Shown here in pieces: positions 1-5,209 of a stretch of DNA of 5,621 nt. The stretch's first letter is position 1, and each line of letters begins with the position of its first letter. The translations under genes and the position numbers were made by a program. Source of the stretch: Deltaproteobacteria bacterium. GTDB lineage: Bacteria > Desulfobacterota > Binatia > UBA9968. The notes under the pieces were generated by a model, which was given only the letters and a program-made list of their open reading frames with translations, did no database searches and was not told the origin of the DNA. The stretch is taken from assembly GCA_016183075.1 (NCBI GenBank), contig JACPFH010000253.1, positions 1 to 5,621 of the forward strand, written 5' to 3'.

Positions 1-677
1 ATAGCGCCGTCGCGCATCACGGCGATGGTATCGGACAGAGCCAGGGCCTCCAGCTGGTCGTGGGTCACATAGATCGTGGTCAAATTCAAGCGCCGCTGCA
101 GTTCTCGCAGCTCGAGGCGCATGTGCTCCCTCAGCTTGGCATCGAGGTTGCTCAAGGGCTCATCCAGGAGCAGGACTTTGGGTTGGTTGACCAGCGCCCG
201 CGCAAAGGCGACCCGCTGTTGCTGCCCGCCTGACAGCTTGGGGGCGGGACGATCCTCGCGTCCCTGCAGGCCGACGATCTTAAGAACGTTCGCCACCCGC
301 TCTCTGATCTCGCTCTTCGGCCGGCGCTGAATCGTCAGCGGGTAGGCCACGTTCTCGAACACGGTCATGTGCGGCCAGATAGCATAGGACTGAAACACCA
401 TACCGATGGGCCGCCGGTTGGTCGGAACGTAAACCCGATCTCCGCTGGCAAAGACAGTTTTGCCGTCGATGCTAATGGTGCCGCTTTCCGGCCTTTCCAG
501 CCCGGCGACGCAGCGAAGCGTCGTGGTCTTGCCGCACCCGCTAGGTCCCAAGAAGGTATAGAGCGAGCCCGCCGGGATGGCGAGGGAGATTCCCTTGAGA
601 ACGTGGACCCTCTCTCTATCCTCTCCGAAGTACTTCGCCAGATCTGCGATCTGGACCATGTATGAGGTCGCGGCCAT
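1..677 (-). CDS. ABC transporter ATP-binding protein, MalK/PotA/FbpC type (3' end outside window)
   Basis: Cytoplasmic ATPase subunit of an ABC importer; it would dimerise under membrane permeases and drive uptake by ATP hydrolysis. 225 codons are visible from the ATG at 677-675. Walker A GPSGCGKT is at residues 44-51, the Q-loop VFQSYA at 94-99, the signature LSGGQQQR at 148-155, Walker B VLLLDEP at 168-174, D-loop NLD at 177-179 and switch His206 in VTHDQLEAL. The LSGGQQQR signature and the HDQxEALxLSD segment are typical of the sugar/polyamine/iron (MalK, PotA, FbpC) branch. The C-terminal TOBE/regulatory domain expected in that branch would lie beyond base 1. The start lies 10 nt after the stop of the neighbouring ATPase gene, so the two are probably co-transcribed. 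The purine-rich AGAGAAGAGG ends only 2 nt before the ATG; an alternative ATG at residue 7 has no ribosome site. The transported substrate is not predictable. Confidence 0.93.
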   Translation of the reverse strand, partial: MAATSYMVQIADLAKYFGEDRERVHVLKGISLAIPAGSLYTFLGPSGCGKTTTLRCVAGLERPESGTISIDGKTVFASGDRVYVPTNRRPIGMVFQSYAIWPHMTVFENVAYPLTIQRRPKSEIRERVANVLKIVGLQGREDRPAPKLSGGQQQRVAFARALVNQPKVLLLDEPLSNLDAKLREHMRLELRELQRRLNLTTIYVTHDQLEALALSDTIAVMRDGA

Positions 678-687
678 AGCCTCTTCT

Positions 688-1503
688 CTACGAGTCGATG
701 TTGTGGACCACCTGATCGGCCACCATGGTCTTCTTCACCTCTTCTTCGATCTGGTTCCACACGTAATCCTCGTACTCCAGGAACTGCTTCGACCGCTTTA
801 CCGCCAATCCCCGGGGTCGCGGCAGCTCCAGCTTGAGGGCGTCTTTCACCTTTCCGGGCCGGGCGCAAAAGACGATGCAGCGGTCTCCCAGGTAGATGGC
901 TTCGTTGATCTGGTGCGTGATAAAGAGGACCGTCTTCTTGGCTTCGCGCCAAATCCGCAAGAGCTCCAACTGCATGATCTCTCGGGTCTGGGCGTCGAGG
1001 GCGGCAAAAGGCTCGTCCATGATCAGAACCTCCGGATCGACCGTGAGGGCGCGAGCGAGGTTGCACCGCTGCTGCATGCCGCCGGAGAGTTCATGTGGAT
1101 AGTGATCCTCGAAACCAGAGAGCCCGACGAGCTTGATAAAACCCAGCGCCCGTTCTTTCTCCGCGGCGCCGACCGAACCCCGGCATTCCAAGCCGTACAC
1201 GACGTTTTTTAAAACCGTCCGCCAGGGCATGAGGCACGGGTCCTGAAAAACCATCGCGCGGTCACGGCCAGGCCCGTTGATCTCCTTGCCCTCAAGAAGG
1301 ATTTTCCCTCCGGTCGGTTTCAGCAAGCCATCGGCAATATTGATGAACGTGGTCTTGCCGCAACCGCTCGGTCCCACGATGGTAACGAATTCTCCTTCTT
1401 CGATGGAGAGGTTGACGTTGTCGAGCGCCAGGAGCCTGCCTCCGGTGCGCGGCTGGTAGTACTCCATGCGCAACCCCACTGCCTGCAATTTCGTTTTTGC
1501 CAC
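688..1503 (-). CDS. ABC transporter ATP-binding protein, NrtD/SsuB/TauB type
   Basis: A complete 271-residue ATPase subunit of an importer in the nitrate/sulfonate/taurine family, whose relatives work with TauC/SsuC-like permeases and NMT1/ThiY-like binding proteins. Walker A GPSGCGKT is at residues 44-51, the Q-loop VFQD at 85-88, the signature LSGGMQQR at 139-146, Walker B VLIMDEP at 159-165, D-loop ALD at 168-170 and switch His197 in FITHQINEA. The MQQR signature, the LMPW segment after the Q-loop and THxxxEAxxL are hallmarks of this branch, and the length is normal. Translation starts at GTG (1503-1501): a strong GGGGAGG lies 4 nt upstream, and an in-frame TAA shortly before it rules out a longer reading. 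It is the first gene of a leftward operon with the second ATPase and is divergent from the amidohydrolase. The acidic, charged C-terminal tail (about 240-271) is not diagnostic. No permease or binding protein is visible, so the substrate is unknown. Confidence 0.96.
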   Translation of the reverse strand: MAKTKLQAVGLRMEYYQPRTGGRLLALDNVNLSIEEGEFVTIVGPSGCGKTTFINIADGLLKPTGGKILLEGKEINGPGRDRAMVFQDPCLMPWRTVLKNVVYGLECRGSVGAAEKERALGFIKLVGLSGFEDHYPHELSGGMQQRCNLARALTVDPEVLIMDEPFAALDAQTREIMQLELLRIWREAKKTVLFITHQINEAIYLGDRCIVFCARPGKVKDALKLELPRPRGLAVKRSKQFLEYEDYVWNQIEEEVKKTMVADQVVHNIDS

Positions 1504-1507
1504 TTGG

Positions 1508-1514
1508 CCTCCCC
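1508..1514 (-). promoter_or_regulatory. Ribosome binding site deciding a GTG start
   Basis: GGGGAGG on the minus strand ends 4 nt before the GTG at 1503-1501. It decides the start of the NrtD/SsuB-type ATPase: no ATG or longer in-frame start is available before an in-frame TAA. Confidence 0.8.
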
Positions 1515-1535
1515 TTTTTATGAGTTAAGACGCGG

Positions 1536-1541
1536 ATTCTA
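1536..1541 (-). promoter_or_regulatory. Candidate -10 element for the leftward ABC operon
   Basis: TAGAAT on the minus strand matches the sigma-70 TATAAT at 5 of 6 positions. Transcription would begin near 1529, giving a leader of about 25 nt that contains the GGGGAGG ribosome site. The upstream -35 region is poor; the best hexamer is TTAACC, with 15-nt spacing. This is a placement-based guess and would need a mapped transcript start. Confidence 0.3.
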
Positions 1542-1635
1542 CCTATGATCGGCCGAGGTTAACTTAATCGATTGCCGTACGATTCGCAAACTCCGTCGCG
1601 CTCAAAGGCCCTTTCGCTGCCAGCACAACCGGAGC

Positions 1636-1650
1636 ATCCTTGACAAGGAT
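1636..1650. promoter_or_regulatory. Perfect 7+1+7 dyad, candidate operator
   Basis: ATCCTTG-A-CAAGGAT is a perfect inverted repeat with a 1-nt centre at 1643. It lies in the divergent spacer between the ABC operon and the amidohydrolase gene, a common location for a dimeric repressor or activator site. It contains a consensus TTGACA at 1640-1645, so a bound protein could block RNA polymerase. No regulator gene is visible in the window and I do not recognise the site as a known operator. Confidence 0.4.
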
Positions 1651-1668
1651 TTTGGGATCGGATAGGTT
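1640..1668 (+). promoter_or_regulatory. Weak candidate sigma-70 promoter toward the amidohydrolase
   Basis: A consensus TTGACA (1640-1645) is followed after 17 nt by TAGGTT (1663-1668), which matches TATAAT at only 3 of 6 positions. It would leave a leader of about 230 nt before the ATG at 1907. The -35 is perfect but the -10 is poor, so this may be chance or may need an activator. Confidence 0.22.
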
Positions 1669-1894
1669 CCAACATCGACAGGGATGCCGTGAGCTTTCCT
1701 CTTGCGCCGCGAGGATAAACAAAATCATACGGAGGCAGTGCCAGTCCCCTCCGAACCGGGGTTTTATCTGTAAAGAACGCAGAATGCAAGAGGTTTGCGG
1801 GCCGGTGAGCCATGCGGCCCATAGACTCGGCGCCCTGGCGGCCGGGACTTCCAACTTTCACTACCGATCGATGACCAGTTAATTTCAAGACACC

Positions 1895-1903
1895 AAGGGA
1901 GGG
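1895..1903 (+). promoter_or_regulatory. Strong ribosome binding site
   Basis: AAGGGAGGG ends 3 nt before the ATG at 1907, with its AGGGAGG core close to ideal. It fixes the start of the amidohydrolase. Confidence 0.8.
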
Positions 1904-1906
1904 ACA

Positions 1907-3280
1907 ATGAGCGCGGATTTAGTCATTAAAAACGGATGGGTGGTTACGCCCACGGACACGTTTAAAGGCGGCGTTGCGATCAAGGACGAAAAATTCGTCG
2001 CCATCGGCACGGATGAAGTCCTGCCGAAAGGCACCGAAGAGATCGATGCCAAAGGCCGGCATATCCTGCCCGGCATTATCGACGGCCATGTCCATTTTCG
2101 GGTTCCCGGCCTTGAGTACAAAGAGGACTTCACAACCGGCTCGACAGCGGCGATTTGCGGCGGGGTGACGATGGTGATGGACATGCCCAATGTGGTGCCG
2201 CCGACCGCTGATGCCGACCGCGTCAGAGAAAAAATCAAGCTTGCCGAGGGTAATTTTCTGTGCGATTACGCTTTTTTCGGGGTTGTCGTGCAGACGAATA
2301 CGGACCAGATTCTGCCGATGGCCGAGGCGGGAGTGATCGGATACAAAATTTTCTTCGGCGAAACGATCGGCAACCTCCCCTTCCCCGACGACGGCATGTG
2401 CATGGAGGCCTTCGCGAATATCGCCCGGTCGAGGCTGCCCCTGGGAATCCACGCCGAGAACCGCCAGATCATGGCCTACTACACCAACAAGCTCAAAGCC
2501 GAAGGCAAGAACGATCCGATCTATTGGGAAGCTTCTCGCCCCGATATCTGTGAGGCCGAGTCCGTTGCCCATGCTATTTTCCTGGCCGAGACATTCAAGA
2601 CCAAGCTCCACGTCTATCACATGAGCTCCAAGCAGGCGGCCCAACTTGTGCGTGACGCGAGGGCCCGGGGCCTGCGGGTAACGGCCGAGACCGGGCCGCA
2701 CTATCTCCTGCGCGAGCCCAAGGACATGGCCAAGGTTGGATCGCTCCTCAAGATGAACCCGCCGGTAAGAAGCAGGGACCACGCGGAAGCGCTGTGGGAC
2801 GGACTCCTCAACGGCCATATCGATATGATCGCCACCGACCACTCGCCGCACACCCTGGAGGAGAAGGGATCGGACCTGATGGGGAAGCTGACGAAGCCCG
2901 CAATCTGGGAATGCATCTCGGGTTTCTGCGGCGTGGAGACCGGGGTCCCCCTGCTCCTAAACGAAGTCAACAAGGGAAGGATGGCATTGAATCACTACGT
3001 GAAGCTTACGTCGGAAAACCCGGCCAAAGTTTGGCAGATCTACCCGCAAAAGGGAGCGATCCGGCCGGGATCGGACGGCGACGTGACGATCGTCGACATG
3101 GACAAAGAAGGGAGCATCGACGTCAATAAGCTCCACAGCAAGAATAAACCATCTCCGTGGCACGGCTGGAAAGTCAAAGGGATGCCCGTATGCACGGTGG
3201 TGCGCGGCCACGTGCAGATGCGCGATGGCGAGGTCGTGGGTAAACCCATCGGCAAACTGATGCGGCCCAAACCGGAGTAG
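1907..3280 (+). CDS. Dihydroorotase/allantoinase-like cyclic amidohydrolase
   Basis: A 457-residue metal-dependent hydrolase of the cyclic-amidohydrolase family (dihydroorotase, allantoinase, hydantoinase), which opens cyclic amide or ureide rings in the cytoplasm. The binuclear site is visible: HVHFR with His61 and His63, Lys147 in GYKIFFG as the likely carboxylated lysine, His182 in IHAEN, His238 in YHMSS, and Asp311 in ATDHSPHT as the catalytic acid/base. Dihydroorotase-like details are Arg65 in HxHxR, MPN at 93-95, ETGPHYL at 261-267 and NPPVRS at 284-289. ENPAKVW (370-376) and the KGAIRPGSDGDVTIVD segment are family-typical C-terminal features. The length suits allantoinase or hydantoinase and also bacterial dihydroorotase. 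Its neighbours are a molybdenum hydroxylase and ABC ATPases rather than pyrimidine-synthesis genes, which points to catabolism (inference). Substrate is unresolved, and general annotators may label it dihydroorotase, allantoinase or hydantoinase. The start is fixed by a strong ribosome site. Confidence 0.94.
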   Translation: MSADLVIKNGWVVTPTDTFKGGVAIKDEKFVAIGTDEVLPKGTEEIDAKGRHILPGIIDGHVHFRVPGLEYKEDFTTGSTAAICGGVTMVMDMPNVVPPTADADRVREKIKLAEGNFLCDYAFFGVVVQTNTDQILPMAEAGVIGYKIFFGETIGNLPFPDDGMCMEAFANIARSRLPLGIHAENRQIMAYYTNKLKAEGKNDPIYWEASRPDICEAESVAHAIFLAETFKTKLHVYHMSSKQAAQLVRDARARGLRVTAETGPHYLLREPKDMAKVGSLLKMNPPVRSRDHAEALWDGLLNGHIDMIATDHSPHTLEEKGSDLMGKLTKPAIWECISGFCGVETGVPLLLNEVNKGRMALNHYVKLTSENPAKVWQIYPQKGAIRPGSDGDVTIVDMDKEGSIDVNKLHSKNKPSPWHGWKVKGMPVCTVVRGHVQMRDGEVVGKPIGKLMRPKPE

Positions 3281-3293
3281 AAGGGAATACTTC

Positions 3294-3305
3294 GTGAAAT
3301 TTCAC
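3294..3305. repeat. 12-bp perfect palindrome
   Basis: GTGAAATTTCAC begins 14 nt after the amidohydrolase stop codon. It is AT-centred, unlike the GC-rich DNA around it. It could be a regulator site for the downstream genes. As an RNA stem it would have no proper loop, and no T-run follows, so it is not a convincing terminator. Confidence 0.45.
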
Positions 3306-3317
3306 TTCGTCATCGCT

Positions 3318-3486
3318 GATGAAAGCCCGAGGGGGACGAGGAGGAAGGCCGCGGCCGCGCAAAGGGCTTCGGGACTCCCTTCGCTCCACGGGACTACGCC
3401 ACGCGACCCACCGGGCCCGCGCTCGGACGAAGCTTCCGAAATTCCCTGCGAAGTAGCCCTGAAAGCTGTCAGTTCCGGCTTTCATC
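3318..3486. repeat. Long-range inverted repeat, 12 of 13 bp
   Basis: GATGAAAGCCCGA at 3318-3330 matches the reverse complement of 3474-3486 (GATGAAAGCCGGA) with one mismatch. The arms are separated by about 143 nt. A shorter local pair, TGAAAGC (3460-3466) and GCTTTCA (3478-3484), reuses the right arm with an 11-nt loop, so the two pairings exclude each other. This could be decayed repeat sequence or RNA structure; the function is unknown. Confidence 0.35.
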
Positions 3487-3495
3487 CGGCGCGGT

Positions 3496-3564
3496 CCTCG
3501 GTCGGTACCCGCTGCTCCGTCCATGTTTCGCTCCGGGAGCCCGCTCAGCCCACAGCGACCGAGG
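3496..3564. repeat. 9-bp perfect inverted repeat
   Basis: CCTCGGTCG (3496-3504) pairs perfectly with CGACCGAGG (3556-3564) across a 51-nt loop. The loop holds a smaller dyad GCTCC-G-GGAGC (3530-3540). In RNA this would form a nested stem in the leader of the FAD-subunit gene. GC richness makes chance dyads likely. Confidence 0.3.
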
Positions 3565-3625
3565 GAAGCGCGAGCGAGGCTGCGGACGTCCGATCACAAA
3601 CGGTACGACTCATGGCAGAGGCCCA

Positions 3626-3660
3626 TCGGCCGCGGCCGAGAGCGCGCTCCCCGAGGGAGC
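3626..3660. repeat. Cluster of three consecutive GC-rich dyads
   Basis: TCGGCCGCGGCCGA (3626-3639) is a perfect 14-bp palindrome. It is followed with no gap by the perfect 10-bp palindrome GAGCGCGCTC (3640-3649). An overlapping hairpin has stem GCTCCC (3646-3651), loop CGA and stem GGGAGC (3655-3660). The cluster ends 42 nt before the FAD-subunit ATG. No T-run follows, so it is not a classical terminator; mRNA stabilisation, pausing or REP-like repeats are alternatives. Confidence 0.5.
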
Positions 3661-3687
3661 TTATGGCTCGGCCCTCGAGCAGCTTTC

Positions 3688-3692
3688 GGAGG
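3688..3692 (+). promoter_or_regulatory. Ribosome binding site choosing the FAD-subunit start
   Basis: GGAGG lies 10 nt before the ATG at 3703. It supports that start over an in-frame ATG at 3523, whose product would carry an extra 60-residue Arg/Ser-rich leader absent from the family. Confidence 0.7.
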
Positions 3693-3702
3693 AAGCGAGA
3701 AG

Positions 3703-4581
3703 ATGCTTAGGCGATTCCGTTTAGAAGAGCCCGAATCGGTAAAGGAAGCCTCCGAGCTTCTGGCTCGCCACGGGGAGGCCGCGCGGATCTACGCGGGCGG
3801 AACCGAGCTGCTGTTGGCCATGAAAGAAGGGCTTGTCCAGTACGAGCGGCTCATTAACGTGAAGAAGATCCCCGGTCTCGACCAGGTGAAGCTGGAAAAC
3901 AGCACGATACGCATCGGCGCATTGCCCACCCATACCAATCTTGAAGAGGACCCGGTGCTCAAACAGAAGCTGCCGGCCTTCGTTCAGATGGAGCATAATG
4001 TCGCGAACGTTCGCGTGCGCGCGGTCGGCACGCTCGGCGGTAATCTCTGCTTCGCGGAGCCGCACGCGGATCCGGGCACGGTGCTGATGGTTTTGGGCGC
4101 AAAGCTTGTCGCGGAGAAGGCGTCTGCCAAACGCGAAATCCCGGCAGAACAATTCTTTGTCGACGCCTACGAGACTTGCCTGGAGGCCGACGAGTTGCTC
4201 ACCGACATCCGGATTCCCGCGATGCCGGAGCGAGCGGGAGCGGCCTACCTCAAGTTTGGCTATCTCGAGCGACCCAGCGTCGGAGTCGGGCTATTCATCG
4301 ACTGGGACCAAGGCGACACGATCGCGGACGCGCGGATCGCCGTGGGTTGCGCGGGGCCAAGGCCCAAGCGGGTGGCGGAAGCCGAGGAGCTTCTCAAAAG
4401 AAAAAGCACCAAGGAGGCTGCGTCCGCTCTGGCGCGGGCTGGCGAAGTCGCCGCACGGGCCGCGGACGCGATCGGCGACCTTCACGGGTCGGCGGAATAT
4501 AAGGAGCATATCGTCGGCGTGCTCTTGAAGCGGGCCTTCCAGCAAATCTCGCAGCAGCGCTCGTCGAAGTCTCAACGCTAG
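3703..4581 (+). CDS. FAD-binding subunit of a xanthine dehydrogenase-family Mo hydroxylase (CoxM-like)
   Basis: A 292-residue flavoprotein subunit that passes electrons from the iron-sulfur subunit via FAD to an acceptor, in a three-subunit molybdenum hydroxylase. Length matches the CoxM/XdhB/HcrB family (about 280-300). The N-terminal FAD-binding domain (about 1-175) has both family loops: YAGGTELLLAMK at 30-41 and GTLGGNLCFAEPHAD at 109-123. The C-terminal CO-dehydrogenase-flavoprotein domain (about 180-285) includes KFGYLERPSVGVG near 184-196. AGGTELL, rather than the AGGHSLL of CO dehydrogenases, suggests a hydroxylase or dehydrogenase other than aerobic CO dehydrogenase; this is a hint only. 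The start was chosen by the GGAGG site and by similarity beginning at the usual MxxFxxxxPxSVxEA pattern. The Fe-S gene follows after 10 nt, with its ribosome site beginning on this gene's stop codon, so the two are co-translated or tightly coupled. Confidence 0.95.
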   Translation: MLRRFRLEEPESVKEASELLARHGEAARIYAGGTELLLAMKEGLVQYERLINVKKIPGLDQVKLENSTIRIGALPTHTNLEEDPVLKQKLPAFVQMEHNVANVRVRAVGTLGGNLCFAEPHADPGTVLMVLGAKLVAEKASAKREIPAEQFFVDAYETCLEADELLTDIRIPAMPERAGAAYLKFGYLERPSVGVGLFIDWDQGDTIADARIAVGCAGPRPKRVAEAEELLKRKSTKEAASALARAGEVAARAADAIGDLHGSAEYKEHIVGVLLKRAFQQISQQRSSKSQR

Positions 4582-4591
4582 GGAGAACGGT

Positions 4592-5110
4592 ATGGCTGAA
4601 GGAAGACTGAAAGCGGAGCAGCGACAGTTTATTCCCGTCACTTTCACCCTCAACGGCAAACCACAAGAGATCCAGGTCGAACCGCACGAGCTTTTGATCG
4701 ATGTCATCCGCAATCGCTTCGGTTTTACCGGGACGAAACGGTCGTGCGACGTGCAGGTGTGCGGCGCGTGCACGGTCCTCGTGGATGGCCGGCCGCTGAG
4801 TTCTTGCACCTTTCTCGCCTTCGAGGCCCGCGGCCGTGACGTCCTCACGATCGAGGGATTGGCGCAAAACGGCAAGCTCCATCCCCTACAGCAGGCATTC
4901 ATCGAGCACGGCGGCTTCCAGTGCGGCTTTTGCACCCCAGGGATGATTCTGGCAGCCAAATCCCTCTTGGATCAAAACGCCAACCCGACACGGCAAGAGA
5001 TCATTCACTTCATGGATGGCAACATCTGCCGCTGTACCGGGTATAAGAAAATTCTCGAATCGATCCAGGCCGCCGCGAAGACACTTCGCCAGAGAGGTTC
5101 AAGAGTTTAA
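4592..5110 (+). CDS. [2Fe-2S] subunit of a xanthine dehydrogenase-family Mo hydroxylase (CoxS-like)
   Basis: A 172-residue electron-transfer subunit carrying two [2Fe-2S] clusters that link the molybdenum site to FAD. The plant-ferredoxin-type domain (about 15-90) has Cys52, Cys57, Cys60 and Cys72 in C-x4-C-x2-C-x11-C spacing, within SCDVQVCGACTVLVDG. The helical domain (about 95-160) has Cys111 and Cys114 in CGFCTPGM and Cys146 and Cys148 in CRCTGY. All eight ligands are present, so the protein should be functional. It has about a dozen extra residues at the N-terminus (MAEGRLKAEQRQ) before the first beta strand. The ATG is served by GGGAGA at 4581-4586, overlapping the stop of the FAD gene. 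The last residues (GSRV) and the TAA are encoded by an 8-bp repeat array that continues into the spacer, so the C-terminus may have been reset by repeat insertion. Confidence 0.97.
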   Translation: MAEGRLKAEQRQFIPVTFTLNGKPQEIQVEPHELLIDVIRNRFGFTGTKRSCDVQVCGACTVLVDGRPLSSCTFLAFEARGRDVLTIEGLAQNGKLHPLQQAFIEHGGFQCGFCTPGMILAAKSLLDQNANPTRQEIIHFMDGNICRCTGYKKILESIQAAAKTLRQRGSRV

Positions 5111-5128
5111 GGGTTAAAGGGTTCAAGT
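5097..5128 (+). repeat. Tandem array of a degenerate 8-bp repeat (four units)
   Basis: Four contiguous octamers are GTTCAAGA (5097-5104), GTTTAAGG (5105-5112), GTTAAAGG (5113-5120) and GTTCAAGT (5121-5128). They share the pattern GTTnAAGn. The first unit and part of the second are the last codons and stop of the [2Fe-2S] subunit gene. Confidence 0.75.
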
Positions 5129-5139
5129 GTTTTCTTGAT

Positions 5140-5187
5140 TCGTGATCCTTCAATCCCTGGGTCCGTTGATCCCTTGAACTTTTAAAC
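5140..5187 (-). repeat. Facing array of the same octamer on the opposite strand
   Basis: Read on the minus strand from 5187, consecutive octamers are GTTTAAAA (5187-5180), GTTCAAGG (5179-5172), then more diverged GATCAACG, GACCCAGG, GATTGAAG and GATCACGA, down to 5140. All begin with G in an 8-nt register. The first two units clearly match the plus-strand array; the rest are decayed and less certain. Confidence 0.55.
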
Positions 5188-5209
5188 CTGCAACCAGAAG
5201 GGCGGAAAA

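Larger units (their letters stand above)
1504..1906. other. Divergent intergenic region, no supported gene
   Basis: About 400 nt between two divergent transcription units, where the promoters of both should lie. Open frames of 80-109 codons exist on both strands, but they overlap each other, lack good ribosome sites, and give Cys/Arg/Trp-rich or otherwise featureless translations, so I do not call them. What I can see is a 15-bp dyad at 1636-1650 with an embedded TTGACA, a TAGAAT hexamer near the left gene, small palindromes GTTAAC (1558-1563) and AATCGATT (1566-1573), and a strong ribosome site just before 1907. I recognise no riboswitch or terminator. Confidence 0.7.
3281..3702. other. GC-rich, dyad-rich spacer without a supported gene
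   Basis: There are 422 nt between the amidohydrolase stop and the FAD-subunit start, on the same strand. Open frames run through it in both directions because of high GC, but their products are Arg/Ser/Pro-rich with no recognisable fold. One frame enters the FAD-subunit gene as a 60-residue upstream extension that resembles no part of that family. The stretch holds a 12-bp palindrome at 3294-3305, a long-range inverted repeat (3318-3330 with 3474-3486), a 9-bp pair (3496-3504 with 3556-3564) and a palindrome cluster at 3626-3660. No U-tract terminator is evident, so read-through into the downstream genes is possible. I see no clear promoter. Confidence 0.65.
5096..5188 (+). repeat. Large imperfect hairpin spanning the Fe-S/Mo subunit spacer
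   Basis: The arms 5096-5113 and 5171-5188 are reverse complements at 15 of 18 positions. In RNA two of the three mismatches become G-U pairs, leaving one C-A mismatch. Shifting the left arm by one or two repeat units (5105-5120, or 5112-5129) still pairs well (13 of 16 and 14 of 18), so alternative stems are possible. The structure ends about 10 nt before the weak ribosome site of the molybdopterin subunit. No T-run is present, so it is not a typical terminator. Confidence 0.55.

Noticed and set aside
1559..1882. Possible terminal inverted repeats bounding the divergent spacer (TTAACT and ATCGAT at both ends)
   Set aside because: TTAACT and ATCGAT recur in inverted order near 1559 and 1882, but alignment needs a gap and breaks down inwards. 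With no transposase or target duplication seen, a MITE is not supported.
1559..1888. Minus-strand open frames of 96-109 codons in the divergent spacer
   Set aside because: Two frames overlap over the same DNA, neither has a good ribosome site, and the Trp/Cys/Arg-rich content matches no family I know. The tail of one (VLAAKGPLSATEFANR) looks protein-like and could be a gene remnant, but that alone is not enough.
1919..2851. Long (310-codon) minus-strand open frame opposite the amidohydrolase
   Set aside because: It lies entirely antisense to a gene with a full set of catalytic motifs and shows no recognisable domain.
3523..3702. 60-residue N-terminal extension of the FAD subunit from an upstream ATG
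   Set aside because: The extension is Arg/Ser-rich and unlike the family, has no ribosome site, and crosses the palindrome cluster; the ATG at 3703 has a GGAGG and begins where the family begins.
3294..3710. Plus-strand 138-codon open frame before the FAD-subunit gene
   Set aside because: The product is Arg/Ser/Pro-rich without motifs, it begins inside a palindrome with no ribosome site, and it overlaps the true start of the next gene. High GC explains the lack of stops.
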